This document shows positions 7,233 to 15,787 of a stretch of 43,318 nt of DNA, piece by piece. Numbering within the stretch: position 1 is the stretch's first letter; each line of letters opens with the position of its first letter. The translations under genes and the position numbers were made by a program. A model generated the notes under the pieces. It saw only the letters and a program-made list of their open reading frames with translations, searched no databases and had not been told where the DNA came from. The stretch comes from Acidobacteriota bacterium. Lineage in GTDB: Bacteria; Acidobacteriota; UBA6911. The stretch lies in assembly GCA_031271905.1 (NCBI GenBank), contig JAISUT010000046.1:1-43318 (forward strand), in the 5' to 3' direction.

Positions 7233-7641
7233 GGTGTTCTTCGACACCAACATCCTGGTGTACCTCCAAGACGACGGCAACCCCCGAAAGCAGGGCATAG
7301 CCAAAGAGCTCTTCGAGCAATACTTCGACGACGGCGCGATCTGGATCTCTGAGCAGGTGCTCAAGGAGTTTTGCAATGTGGCGCTAAAGAAGCTGGGTAT
7401 AGACCCGCTCAAGCTCAAGGCCCTGGTCGAGGTGTTCATCGACAGCCTCAACATGGCAGGTGCGCCGCACAGCATCTTCGCGAAGGCGATCGACATCCAC
7501 ATCGCGCGCCAATACTCGTTCTATGACAGCCTCGTAATCGCCTCGGCCGCCCATGCGGGCTGCTCCGTTCTCTACACAGAGGACATGCAGGATGGAGACG
7601 AAGTACAAGGCGTGAGGATCGCCAACCCCTTCCAGTCGTGA
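7222..7641 (+). CDS. VapC-like PIN-domain toxin
   Basis: A 139-residue PIN-domain ribonuclease. Acidic metal-binding residues are seen in FFDTNILVYL near the N-terminus, in the EQVLKEF helix, in YDSLVIASA and in YTEDMQDG. The start at 7222 overlaps the end of the antitoxin gene. VapC toxins cleave tRNA or rRNA when released from the antitoxin; the target here is unknown. The pair closes the accessory region; beyond it, codon use becomes GC-rich. Confidence 0.85.
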   Translation: MSDRVFFDTNILVYLQDDGNPRKQGIAKELFEQYFDDGAIWISEQVLKEFCNVALKKLGIDPLKLKALVEVFIDSLNMAGAPHSIFAKAIDIHIARQYSFYDSLVIASAAHAGCSVLYTEDMQDGDEVQGVRIANPFQS

Positions 7642-7759
7642 TTGTGGGTGGAGGCAAACAACGACCGACGCCTCCGGCCGTTACACAAGGCCGCTGGCAG
7701 ATGTGGGGGTGTGCGTCCTCGCGCGTCCGGCAAGCGACAGCGACTCCGCTTTCACGGCG

Positions 7760-8548
7760 TCATATCCCGGAGTCTGGGATAGAGAGCGCCGCCCCGCATG
7801 CCACGGTGTGTTGCGGAGCTTCCAGCACGTGGATTTCGGTCGCCAACTCGTCTTCCAGCGCGGCGACGAGGCAGGAATTGACCGCCGGCCCGCCGTCAAG
7901 GTAGACCGCCTCCTCGAAATGCCTGCCCAGCAGTCCCGCCGTCCGCCGCGCCACGGAGGCGCACAATCCCCGGATGATGTCTTCCTTGCCGACGCCGGCC
8001 GCGACCAGGGACACCAGTTCGCTTTCGGCGAACACCACGCAAGTGCTGTTGATATCGACTTCACGGGTGGACGCGCCGCCCAGCCGGACGAAGTCTTCCA
8101 AAGGAACATCCAGGAGCCGCGCCGCCTGCTCGAAGAAACGCCCGGTGCCGGCGGCGCATTTGTCGTTCATCTTGAAATCCACGATGCGCCCGGTGTCCGA
8201 CAACCGGATCACTTTCGAGTCCTGACCGCCGATATTGACGATGGTGCGAGCCGCGCCGCCGCTGAGCCGGGAAAGACCGAGGGCGTTGGCGGAGATTTCA
8301 TCGACGGTTTTCACCGCCCCGGCGTACAGCTTCTTGCCGTAGCCGGTGGCGACGACCCGGTATTCGGCTTCCGGCGCGCCGATGGCGGACAGCCCTTCCG
8401 CGATCAGCCTGCGGACGATGCTTTCCTGGTTCGGCGCCGTCGGCGCCTTGCCGCGCCACAGGAGGGCGTCGCCGGAATAGATCACCAGTTTGATCGCGGT
8501 GCTGCCTAGGTCGGCTCCAATGCGAAGAGCTCCGATGCCAAGAGTCAT
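7760..8548 (-). CDS. BadF/HgdC-type ATPase, activator of dehydratase/double-cubane protein
   Basis: A 262-residue ASKHA-fold ATPase. The phosphate-1 loop is GADLGSTAIKLVI near residue 12. The two Cys that bridge the dimer's [4Fe-4S] cluster are in NDKCAAGTGRF and NSTCVVFAE, and the adenosine motif is near YLDGGPAVN. Such proteins couple ATP hydrolysis to delivery of one low-potential electron to a partner of the HgdB/DCCP family. Its start overlaps the stop of the gene encoding exactly such a partner (ATGA type), so the two are co-translated. It should be oxygen-sensitive. Confidence 0.9.
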   Translation of the reverse strand: MTLGIGALRIGADLGSTAIKLVIYSGDALLWRGKAPTAPNQESIVRRLIAEGLSAIGAPEAEYRVVATGYGKKLYAGAVKTVDEISANALGLSRLSGGAARTIVNIGGQDSKVIRLSDTGRIVDFKMNDKCAAGTGRFFEQAARLLDVPLEDFVRLGGASTREVDINSTCVVFAESELVSLVAAGVGKEDIIRGLCASVARRTAGLLGRHFEEAVYLDGGPAVNSCLVAALEDELATEIHVLEAPQHTVACGAALSIPDSGI

Positions 8549-9792
8549 GCTTCCCCCAATGTCTGCCGGAACGCCTCCAGCCGGGTCAAGAGGTTCCGGC
8601 TGTCTTCCGCCGTGTAATCGGTTTCCAGACGGATGAATTTCAGGCCCTGCCGCTTCAGCGCGTTTTCCAGGGAGTGGCTTTCCAAGTCGTAGGGATGGCA
8701 GCCCTTGAGCACATGGAACAGCACGCCGGAAAAATTCCCGGCGACGGCGAGGATGTTATGGACGCGGCGGTCGTTGTCGGCAAAAACCGGGCAGAGGCAG
8801 CCTTGGTGGTAGCGTTGCGCCAGCGCCGCCACCAGTTCGTGCTCGGAAGCGGCGTCGGCGCTCACGCCGCCGGGGAAGATGCGCCCGGACGAGCAGAGGT
8901 CGTCGCCGGTGACTGCGATCCCCGCTTCCTCGATGAGACGGGGCAGTTTGAAATTGGGGAAGTAGACCGGCGAACCGGCGAAGAAGATCCGCCCCTCCTT
9001 CCGTCCGGCGTTGTCCGGGAGAGTGGGAATGAGCGCGTCCACCGACGCCGTCCAGCGTTCCGGGGCGTCGAGGAAGAAGGTGTTGGCCAGCGCCAGGAAC
9101 CAGACGAAAGGTATAGCCCCCGCCTGCCGCCGCGCTTCGAGCCGGCTCAACGCCTCCCATGCCCGGCTGTAGGTCGCTATGGACCGCGCAAGGTCTTTGC
9201 GGCCGATTCTCCTCCCGCTGGCGTTCTCCAGGAATTTTTTCAGCCGGAAGACCTCGTCGCGCCAATGCTCCCGCCCCGCGTCGGTTTCCTTCAGATGCGG
9301 CAGTTCCAGCCAATGGTCTGGCATTTTCGCATCGGGGCAGGTGCTCCGCAGCATCTCCGGCAGTTTGACGATCCAGTCGCAGGTGGTGGGCAGCACCCAG
9401 GGGCGCCGGGCCAGGGAGTCTTCGAATTGCAGGAGCCCCTGCACGGAGCGGAGCAGCGGGCACGTCAGGGCGGGCAGCCCTCCGGCGTTCAAGGCGTCGG
9501 CCGCATGGGAGCCTGAGAAAATCTTGAAGGGCAGGAAACCGGCGGCGTGGATCAACTCCAGCGGAGCCTGGATGCAGAGCAGGTTCAGCGCGGGCATCCC
9601 GGTGCGACGCTCGACCGCGCCCGGATGAATTCCCCCGGCGAGCAGGTCGAGGAAATAGTCGTAGCCCGCCAGCCGATCCTCCCGGCCGCGCAGCGATTGC
9701 AGCTCCCGCTCGACCTCCCCGGCGATGCGGGCGGCGTTTCTCCGCTTCCGGTCGGCGACGCGGTCGGGCGCGGGCGTATTTTGCGTCGTCAT
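8545..9792 (-). CDS. 2-hydroxyacyl-CoA dehydratase subunit D / double-cubane-cluster family protein
   Basis: A 415-residue HgdB/FldC-family protein. Family features are LLCIQAPLELIHAAGFLP (the usual C-x-x-x-P-x-E-x-I motif), TCPLLRSVQ, TTCDWIVKLPEM, DDLCSSGR, GCLCPVFADNDRR and KGCHPYDLES. I count eight cysteines (about 73, 111, 138, 152, 300, 332, 334, 365). There is only one such subunit, not the alpha/beta pair of true 2-hydroxyacyl-CoA dehydratases. That fits a stand-alone double-cubane protein driven by the adjacent ATPase, but the substrate is unknown. The start at 9792 overlaps the stop of the upstream ferredoxin gene. A much longer frame exists upstream, but it is the shadow of that gene. 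Confidence 0.85.
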   Translation of the reverse strand: MTTQNTPAPDRVADRKRRNAARIAGEVERELQSLRGREDRLAGYDYFLDLLAGGIHPGAVERRTGMPALNLLCIQAPLELIHAAGFLPFKIFSGSHAADALNAGGLPALTCPLLRSVQGLLQFEDSLARRPWVLPTTCDWIVKLPEMLRSTCPDAKMPDHWLELPHLKETDAGREHWRDEVFRLKKFLENASGRRIGRKDLARSIATYSRAWEALSRLEARRQAGAIPFVWFLALANTFFLDAPERWTASVDALIPTLPDNAGRKEGRIFFAGSPVYFPNFKLPRLIEEAGIAVTGDDLCSSGRIFPGGVSADAASEHELVAALAQRYHQGCLCPVFADNDRRVHNILAVAGNFSGVLFHVLKGCHPYDLESHSLENALKRQGLKFIRLETDYTAEDSRNLLTRLEAFRQTLGEA

Positions 9793-10715
9793 GGTTTCCT
9801 GAACCTCCGGGATGCGTAAAGGCGCGACGAAGAAAACAATGTGCGGCGATGCCAGTTGAGGCGCAAGGCGCCGTCGGACGGGCAGGATTCCGCGCACCGG
9901 GCGCAGTCGAGGCAGGAGTCGAACTGGACATCGAACCGTTCGCGTTCCCTGCTGACGCCGGATATGCCCATCGGGCAGGCGCGGGTGCAGTTGCCGCAGC
10001 CGACGCACGAATCGTTGTCCTTCAGCAGCCGGATGGCGGTGACCGGCTTCAGCAGGTGAATCAGCGCCAGCATGGGGCAGAAGACGCAGAAAAACCTGTC
10101 CTTGAAGAACATCCCGACCAGGGTTATGGCAGTGACCGCCGGCAACGCCGTCCAGAACGTCGAATAAAGGACAGCCACATATTCCCCGTCCAACGTGAAC
10201 AATGGCAGCAGTGCTTTGCCGGGGCAGATGTTGCAGAACGGGAGGTAAAAGCTTGAAGGCAGCAGCCCCACGGTCACCAGCGGCGGCAACACGGCGATGT
10301 AACCGAGCAGGATGTACTTCGCCGGCGAAAGCAGGCGCAGGGTTTTCTCCGACGCCATGCGCTCCCGAACGCCCAACTTCCTCCGCAGGAGGGAGAACCA
10401 GTCTTGGACAAGGCCGAAGGGGCAGACCCAGCCGCACCAGATTTTCCCGAGAAGCGCCGTCAGGATGATGAAAACGGCGACCCATCCCAACGCGCTGAAC
10501 AACGGTGCGCCCGTCAGCGACTCCAGGTTCATCCCGAAACCCAGCACCCCTTGCACCCCCAAGAGATAGCATTGGCCGCCGCAACCGCGGACGAAGGGGC
10601 AGGCGAAGCACGGGACGGCCGACCCCAGGTTGACGCCGAAGCGTCCGCCGTACATGAGAACAATGAAACTGACATATTGCGCCGTCGTCCGCAACCGGCG
10701 CACCGTGATGACCAT
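9789..10715 (-). CDS. NapH/NosR/CcoG-like membrane 4Fe-4S protein
   Basis: With a start at 10715 the product has 308 residues and about five membrane segments. Cys-rich loops are CFACPFVRGCGGQC, WCGWVCPFG and FCVFCPM, and there are two C-terminal ferredoxin clusters, CVGCGNCTRACP and CLDCARCAESCP. The architecture matches polyferredoxins of the NapH/YccM type, which pass electrons across or along the membrane. It is the first gene of an overlapping three-gene operon with the double-cubane-type protein and its ATPase, so it is a good candidate electron donor. The start is uncertain: the frame stays open to 10880, but that part reads like repeat sequence. Confidence 0.85.
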   Translation of the reverse strand: MVITVRRLRTTAQYVSFIVLMYGGRFGVNLGSAVPCFACPFVRGCGGQCYLLGVQGVLGFGMNLESLTGAPLFSALGWVAVFIILTALLGKIWCGWVCPFGLVQDWFSLLRRKLGVRERMASEKTLRLLSPAKYILLGYIAVLPPLVTVGLLPSSFYLPFCNICPGKALLPLFTLDGEYVAVLYSTFWTALPAVTAITLVGMFFKDRFFCVFCPMLALIHLLKPVTAIRLLKDNDSCVGCGNCTRACPMGISGVSRERERFDVQFDSCLDCARCAESCPSDGALRLNWHRRTLFSSSRLYASRRFRKP

Positions 10716-10986
10716 AACAACCCGAGTGGCAGGGAGCACAGGCATCTTCCCTGTAAAATAGCTTCGGGCGAGACGCCGACATCCCCTGGGGGGACGGACA
10801 TTAATTCCCTTGCCTAGCCGAAACGCACCCGTCCTATTCGCGCGCCTTGTTTTGTAGGGATTTTCCGGCGGTCCGGTCAAATCGAGCGACTTCTAAAATA
10901 ATGCAAATCCAATCGACATTGTGCAGACATATCCTAAGCGTGTCAAACAAATATTTCCGACGAACCCACGGGTGAATCCGCAGCCT
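10716..10986. other. intergenic region with repeat-type sequence
   Basis: Between the two minus-strand genes. The segment 10731-10757 read on the minus strand would encode FTGKMPVLP, a peptide I recall from dispersed repeats in several PVC-group genomes. No promoter could be fixed. Confidence 0.35.
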
Positions 10987-13521
10987 CTACTTCAGCTCGA
11001 TGAAATCGAATCCGGCGGGCTCCTTGCCGTCGGGGGCGCCTTCGACGCGCACCAAGTCGCCGGGACGCAAGGCCACCCCCTCGACGCGCCGCCGGGACGA
11101 GGCGTCCGCGCCGGACTTCCACGCCGGCAGGCGGTTGTCCGCCGTCCAGGCGTCGATCTCCTGCCCGTTCACCAGCACACGGTAGCGCGCCGCGCCGAAA
11201 GGTACGTCGTAATATTCGACGTCCAGCGTGTACCAGCCCGCCGCCCGGTCGAATTCCCATTCCGCGGAGCATGCTTTCGCGCCCTGGCATTCGACCCCCT
11301 TGCCGCCCGAGGCGTTCTCCGTCGGGAGGATGTCCACCGGCCGGTAGCCTTCGAGCCGCATCGCCTCGGCCTCGACGCGCCCCGGATGGCTGCCCACGCG
11401 GTTCTTCGCGTCCGGGACGCCGGACTTCCGGCGGAACCAGTCGTTGACGGCGTCGCGCCAGACGCGCGCGTGCCCCGCCTGGAACTCCAGCTTCGCCAAT
11501 ATCTCCCCGTAGCGCCGCTCGTCTACGAGCCCCCGCAGCGAGCGCCACGCGCCCGCGAAGCCCTCGGCGGCGGCAGCCCCGTCGTAATGCGCGTCGTAGA
11601 CGTGCTGCACGACGGTCTTGCCCGATTTCAGCTTGTAGTCGTAGGGGACGTGGTGGAACCAGAGGACGAGCTCGTCCGGCGTGGTTTCGAGCGATTCGTA
11701 CATGGCGGCGACCGGCGGCGCGTACTGCCCGGCGTAGCCGGTGCCGGTCGCGACGGAGCGGTCCATGCCGATGCCCTTCTCGTCGCCGCGGTGCCACTGG
11801 CCCCAGCCGTTGCGCTCGGACGCCTCCACGTTGGGCCCGAAATGGCTGCCGGTGATGTCGGTGAAGGTCTGCGCCCCCAGCGGGCCGGTGTAGTTCTCGT
11901 AGGCGCGCCAGGAGTCCATCAGCATCGACGTGACGGTCTCGAGGACTTTCGAGTCCTTGCCGGACTTGCCGGAAGCGCCGAACGGGCCGAAGGTGAGGCG
12001 CGTCCATTCCTCGGCGATGGCCCCGGCGCCGAGGTTCGCGTCCCACGCCAGCCGCCCGTAGCCGTACAGGTTCGCCATCCCCATCGCGTGCCCCAGCCAG
12101 TTGTCGTCCATGCCGACGTTGACGACGGCGACGTAGCCGTTGCGCGACCTCCCGAACACCTTGCCCGAGAGGATGTCCTTGAGCGGCGTCCCCGCCCCTT
12201 TCGCTTGCAGGTCGAAGTCGAGGAGACCGCGCCAGTAGGGCATGAGATAGACCATGTGGTGCTGCTGGCCGGTGTACTCCTGCATCACGGGGAGTTCGAC
12301 CGCGACGTTGGTCTGGGCCAGCCCCCCGAAGACCGGCGACACCGGCTCGCGCGCCTGGAAGTCGATGGGGCCGTGCTTGATCTGGATGATGACGTTCTCC
12401 TCGAACTTGCCGTCGAGCGGATGGAAGATGTCGTAGGCCGCCCGCGCCCGGTCGTTTTTCAGGTTGGTCCAGTCCAGGTGGTGGTCGTAGACGAACGCGC
12501 GGTAGAAGAGCACGCCGCCGCGCGGGGCGAGCGCCTTGGCCAGCATGTTGGCGGCGTCGGCGGGGGTGCGCCCGTAGGAGGAGGGCCCCTCGCGCCCCTC
12601 GGAGTCGGCCTTGACGGTGAAGCCGCCGAAATCGGGGATCGCGCCGTAGAGCGCGTCCACGCGCCCGCGCCACCATTGGACGACGCCGGCGTCCATCGGG
12701 TCGAAGGTGTCCAAGCCCCCGGTTTTCTGCGGGCTGGAGAGATCGACGGAGACGGAAAGCCGGATGCCCCAGGGCCGGAACACGTCCGCGACGCGCCGCA
12801 ACTGCGGGATGAACACGTCTTGGATGACGCGCGGGTTGGCGTTCACGTTGTTGATGTTGATGCCGTTGACACCGACGGACGCCAGCAGGCGCGCGTACTC
12901 GCCGACGCGGGAGAGGTCTTCGCGCACGTCGTCCTTCTCGAAGAAGATGGACGGGCCGCCGTAGCCGCGCTCGATGGTGCCGTCCAGGTTGTCCCAGTGA
13001 TCGACCCAGCGCACGGGGGCCATCGGCCGCGACGCCTCGTCGAGCTTGGCGACGGGCTGCTCCGTCGCGACCTTGCGCAGGAAGGCGAAGACGCCGTAGA
13101 GCACGCCGCGCTCGTCGGGCGAGGCGATGACGATGGAGCGCGCGCCTTTGAAGTCGGCTTCGGCCAGCCAGTAGCCGTCTTTTCCCAGCGGCGGCGCCTT
13201 GAAAGCCGGGTCGGCGGCTTTCAGCGCGGCCTCCGTCCCCAGGACGAACGCCGGCTCTTTCAGCGCCCGGGTGGCCGCGTCCTCATGCCGCAGCGTCCGC
13301 CCCAGCATCCCCCGCACGCCGCGCACCAACTCGGCGCGCGCGTTTTCCAGCACTGGCGACCCCCCGTTCCCCACGACCGCCACGGCGGCGGGGAGCTTGC
13401 CGTATCCCGCCTTCGCGGCGTCGTCGAGCGGCGCGTAGCGCAGCCACGCCTCGCGCCCCGTCTCCGCGCTCGCGGAAAGAGCCGTCAACAGCAGCACTGG
13501 AACCAATAGACATCTTTTCAT
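10987..13521 (-). CDS. secreted GH67 alpha-glucuronidase
   Basis: An 844-residue enzyme that removes (4-O-methyl)glucuronic acid from xylo-oligosaccharides. I chose the start at 13521 because MKRCLLVPVLLLTALSASA is a clear signal peptide behind a G-rich ribosome site. The GH67 hallmark is DHWDNLDGTIERGYGGPSIF near residue 160. Likely acid and base residues are in KADSEGREGP (Glu), PLDGKFEEN (Asp) and FQAREPVSP (Glu), by analogy with characterised family members. The last ~130 residues (YNAS-like linker, then a beta-rich segment ending GFDFIELK) form an extra domain that may bind carbohydrate. No other xylan gene is adjacent. Confidence 0.93.
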   Translation of the reverse strand: MKRCLLVPVLLLTALSASAETGREAWLRYAPLDDAAKAGYGKLPAAVAVVGNGGSPVLENARAELVRGVRGMLGRTLRHEDAATRALKEPAFVLGTEAALKAADPAFKAPPLGKDGYWLAEADFKGARSIVIASPDERGVLYGVFAFLRKVATEQPVAKLDEASRPMAPVRWVDHWDNLDGTIERGYGGPSIFFEKDDVREDLSRVGEYARLLASVGVNGININNVNANPRVIQDVFIPQLRRVADVFRPWGIRLSVSVDLSSPQKTGGLDTFDPMDAGVVQWWRGRVDALYGAIPDFGGFTVKADSEGREGPSSYGRTPADAANMLAKALAPRGGVLFYRAFVYDHHLDWTNLKNDRARAAYDIFHPLDGKFEENVIIQIKHGPIDFQAREPVSPVFGGLAQTNVAVELPVMQEYTGQQHHMVYLMPYWRGLLDFDLQAKGAGTPLKDILSGKVFGRSRNGYVAVVNVGMDDNWLGHAMGMANLYGYGRLAWDANLGAGAIAEEWTRLTFGPFGASGKSGKDSKVLETVTSMLMDSWRAYENYTGPLGAQTFTDITGSHFGPNVEASERNGWGQWHRGDEKGIGMDRSVATGTGYAGQYAPPVAAMYESLETTPDELVLWFHHVPYDYKLKSGKTVVQHVYDAHYDGAAAAEGFAGAWRSLRGLVDERRYGEILAKLEFQAGHARVWRDAVNDWFRRKSGVPDAKNRVGSHPGRVEAEAMRLEGYRPVDILPTENASGGKGVECQGAKACSAEWEFDRAAGWYTLDVEYYDVPFGAARYRVLVNGQEIDAWTADNRLPAWKSGADASSRRRVEGVALRPGDLVRVEGAPDGKEPAGFDFIELK

Positions 13522-13722
13522 GGCGCCCCCCTCAAAAAAGCCCCCTGCGGGCATACGGGACGATTATACGGGAGAAGCCCCCGATTGGCACGACATAGAT
13601 GCTCCGTAGCGCGCCCCGTCACACGACGGAAGCAGGTGTAGCGAACCGCCGCTGGTTTTGGCCCGCTGGTTTTGGGATGCGGCGGCTTTTCTTGCGTCGG
13701 TCGCTGTTGTATGCTTTACGCC

Positions 13723-14307
13723 ATGGACGAGAAAAACCCCGAATCCGACCTGCTCGACAGGAAAGCCTACAACGGCAAGATCCTCAAACTGCATGTGGAC
13801 ACCGTCCGGCTGGAGTCCGGGGAGAGCACTATACGCGAGGTGGTGCGCCATCCCGGGGGCGTCGCCGCCATCCCGGTCATGGACGACGGGCGCATCGTGC
13901 TCATACGCCAGTTCCGCTACCCCTTGGGGAAGTTTATATGGGAGATACCCGCAGGCAAGCTGGACAGCGGCCAGTCGCCACGCGACACCGCCGCCAGGGA
14001 GTTGGAGGAGGAGATCGGCTGCGTCGCCGGGACGCTGACCGCCGCCTGCGCATTTTATTCGTCCCCGGGGTTCTGCGACGAGGTCATCCACCTGTTCGTC
14101 GCCAGCGACCTGACGCCCTGCCCGCGGCGCCTGGAAGTGGGGGAGCACATCACGCCGGAACCCCGCACGCTCGCGGAATGCCTCCAGATGGTCGCCAGCG
14201 GGGAGATCATGGACGGCAAAAGCGTTTTGGGACTGCTCTGGTATGCCGCCAACCGCAAGCTCCCCAAAGGCGGTCTGGGCTTTGACAAGCAGCCGTTCCG
14301 CGGCTGA
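13723..14307 (+). CDS. NudF-like ADP-ribose pyrophosphatase (Nudix hydrolase)
   Basis: A 194-residue Nudix protein. The Nudix box GKLDSGQSPRDTAARELEEEIG fits G-x5-E-x7-REUxEExGU with Gln/Ser changes near the first Glu position. The upstream IRQFRYP and WEIPAGK motifs and the downstream SPGFCDEVIHLF are typical of the ADP-ribose/ADP-sugar pyrophosphatase branch. The Met at 13723 is chosen because the family starts near here; an in-frame Met at 13711 is possible, and neither has a strong ribosome site. It is monocistronic, since the aromatic operon downstream has its own promoter. Confidence 0.88.
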   Translation: MDEKNPESDLLDRKAYNGKILKLHVDTVRLESGESTIREVVRHPGGVAAIPVMDDGRIVLIRQFRYPLGKFIWEIPAGKLDSGQSPRDTAARELEEEIGCVAGTLTAACAFYSSPGFCDEVIHLFVASDLTPCPRRLEVGEHITPEPRTLAECLQMVASGEIMDGKSVLGLLWYAANRKLPKGGLGFDKQPFRG

Positions 14308-14400
14308 GCGCCGCCTCGCTCCAAGGGGCGCCCGGTTTGCCGGGAAGTTTTTCTCCAAGCGAACAGCGGGTTCCACGACCGTCAATTTTGGAAAGTGAGG

Positions 14401-14440
14401 ATTTCAGGGCGGGGATTTCAGGGGATTTCAGGGGATTTTT
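14401..14440 (+). repeat. ATTTCAGGGG short tandem repeats
   Basis: Three close copies of ATTTCAGGGG/C and a truncated fourth, ending five bases before the -35 box of the aromatic operon. It could affect promoter activity or vary in copy number; both are inference. Confidence 0.6.
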
Positions 14441-14444
14441 CCTG

Positions 14445-14472
14445 TTGACGGAACACCGGGTTCTGCTAAAAT
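14445..14472 (+). promoter_or_regulatory. promoter of the aromatic amino-acid operon
   Basis: TTGACG (14445-14450) and TAAAAT (14467-14472) with a 16-bp spacer. Transcription would begin near 14480, about 30 bases before the leader peptide. Confidence 0.7.
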
Positions 14473-14512
14473 CCTTTGCTGGACGAGTTAAAAGGAGCAT
14501 GAGGGAATAAAG

Positions 14513-14566
14513 ATGAACAGCCGTTTTTACTTTTACTACTTTGGCGCGTTTACGACCGGCCCCTGA
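14513..14566 (+). CDS. Phe/Tyr-rich attenuator leader peptide
   Basis: The 17-residue frame MNSRFYFYYFGAFTTGP ends in TGA and has a good ribosome site (GAGGGA six bases upstream). Residues 5-10 are six aromatic codons in a row (Phe-Tyr-Phe-Tyr-Tyr-Phe), and Phe recurs at 13. It is followed within 45 bases by an intrinsic terminator and then by DAHP synthase and prephenate dehydrogenase. As with the pheA leader of enterobacteria, ribosome stalling on scarce Phe/Tyr-tRNA should prevent termination. The gene is too short for normal gene callers. Confidence 0.85.
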   Translation: MNSRFYFYYFGAFTTGP

Positions 14567-14606
14567 GGGTCTGCGTCTATTTCTTCGTTTGCTCTAAAAA
14601 AGAAGA

Positions 14607-14650
14607 AAAAGCGGCCCAAAGGGGAAACCCGATGGGCCGCTTTTGTTTTT
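14607..14650 (+). terminator. attenuator terminator of the aromatic operon
   Basis: AAAAGCGGCCCA (14607-14618) and TGGGCCGCTTTT (14633-14644) form a perfect 12-bp stem around a 14-base loop. The run TTTTGTTTTT follows at 14641-14650. It lies between the leader peptide and aroF. An alternative antiterminator pairing was not resolved by eye. Confidence 0.88.
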
Positions 14651-14735
14651 GGGGCCGTCGATGGACGGGCTCCGCGCACTGCGCCGGGGCGCGGAGCCCG
14701 TTCGGAAGCCGCGCCCCTCTTGGGAGAGAGATTCT

Positions 14736-15761
14736 ATGATCGTCATTTGCGAGGCCAAGGCAACAGAGGAGCAGATAGGCGCGGTGCAGCAGGCCGTCAA
14801 GGACGCGGGGCTCGACCTCACCCGCTCGGACGGCTCGGAATGCACCGTGATCGGGGTGATCGGGGATCGCAACCGCTTGGATGTGGGGGTGATGCAGACC
14901 ATGCCGGGGGTGCGCGACGTGATCCTGGTCTCCTCGCCCTTCAAGCTGGCAAGCCGTGAGTTCCATCCCGAGGACACCGTGGTGCGCGTCGGGGAGAACT
15001 GCCAAGTCGGGGGGATGGACGTCGCCGTGATGGCGGGCCCCTGCGCGGTGGAGAGCGAGGAGCAGATCGAAGCTTGCGCCGAGTTCGTCGCATCGAGCGG
15101 AGCGCAGGTGCTGCGCGGAGGCGCGTACAAGCCGCGCTCGTCGCCATATTCTTTCCAAGGGTTGCAGGAGGCGGGCTTGCGGCTGATGCGCCGCGCCGCC
15201 GACCGCCACGGCCTCGCGGTGGTGACCGAGGTGATGTCCAGCGAGCAGATAGACACGGTGGCGGAGTATGCCGACCTGCTGCAAGTCGGCGCGCGCAACA
15301 TGCAGAACTACCAGTTGCTGAAAGACCTCGGGCGCGTCGGCAAGCCCATCCTGCTCAAGCGCGGCATGTCGGCGACCATCCAGGAGTGGCTGATGAGCGC
15401 CGAGTACATCCTGAACGCGGGCAACCCGGACGTCATCCTCTGCGAACGGGGCATCCGCACCTTCGAGACCGCCACGCGCAACACGCTGGATCTTTCCGCC
15501 ATCCCGGTGGTCAAGCAGCTCTCGCACCTGCCGATCATCGCCGACCCGAGCCACGGCGTCGGCATCCGCCGCTACGTCGCGCCCATGACGCGCGCCTCGA
15601 TCGCGGCGGGGGCAGACGGGGTCATCATCGAAGTCCATCCGAACCCCGACAAGGCGCTCTCGGACGGTCCGCAATCGCTGACCTTCGAACAATTCAGCCT
15701 GCTGATGAACCGGTGCCGCATCATCGCGACCACCATCGGACGCCGCCTAGGTAAGAAATAG
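14736..15761 (+). CDS. aroF: 3-deoxy-7-phosphoheptulonate (DAHP) synthase, AroF/type Ib
   Basis: A 341-residue enzyme that condenses PEP and erythrose 4-phosphate, the first step of the shikimate pathway. Residues 1-70 ([13 protein letters not shown]...) form the ferredoxin-like regulatory domain of the Thermotoga/Gram-positive type, which usually confers Phe/Tyr feedback control. The TIM-barrel part has [51 protein letters not shown] and ADPSHGVG. The start at 14736 follows GGGAGAG; the frame open upstream overlaps the terminator. It is followed after 26 bp by tyrA, and both lie behind the Phe/Tyr attenuator. Confidence 0.95.
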   Translation: MIVICEAKATEEQIGAVQQAVKDAGLDLTRSDGSECTVIGVIGDRNRLDVGVMQTMPGVRDVILVSSPFKLASREFHPEDTVVRVGENCQVGGMDVAVMAGPCAVESEEQIEACAEFVASSGAQVLRGGAYKPRSSPYSFQGLQEAGLRLMRRAADRHGLAVVTEVMSSEQIDTVAEYADLLQVGARNMQNYQLLKDLGRVGKPILLKRGMSATIQEWLMSAEYILNAGNPDVILCERGIRTFETATRNTLDLSAIPVVKQLSHLPIIADPSHGVGIRRYVAPMTRASIAAGADGVIIEVHPNPDKALSDGPQSLTFEQFSLLMNRCRIIATTIGRRLGKK

Positions 15762-15787
15762 CATTTATTAACGAAGGAGGCATCATC

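Noticed and set aside
10921-13509. 862-residue open frame on the plus strand opposite the GH67 gene
   Set aside because: Very GC-rich antisense shadow; composition is Arg/Val/Asp-heavy with no motif, while the minus strand has clear GH67 signatures.
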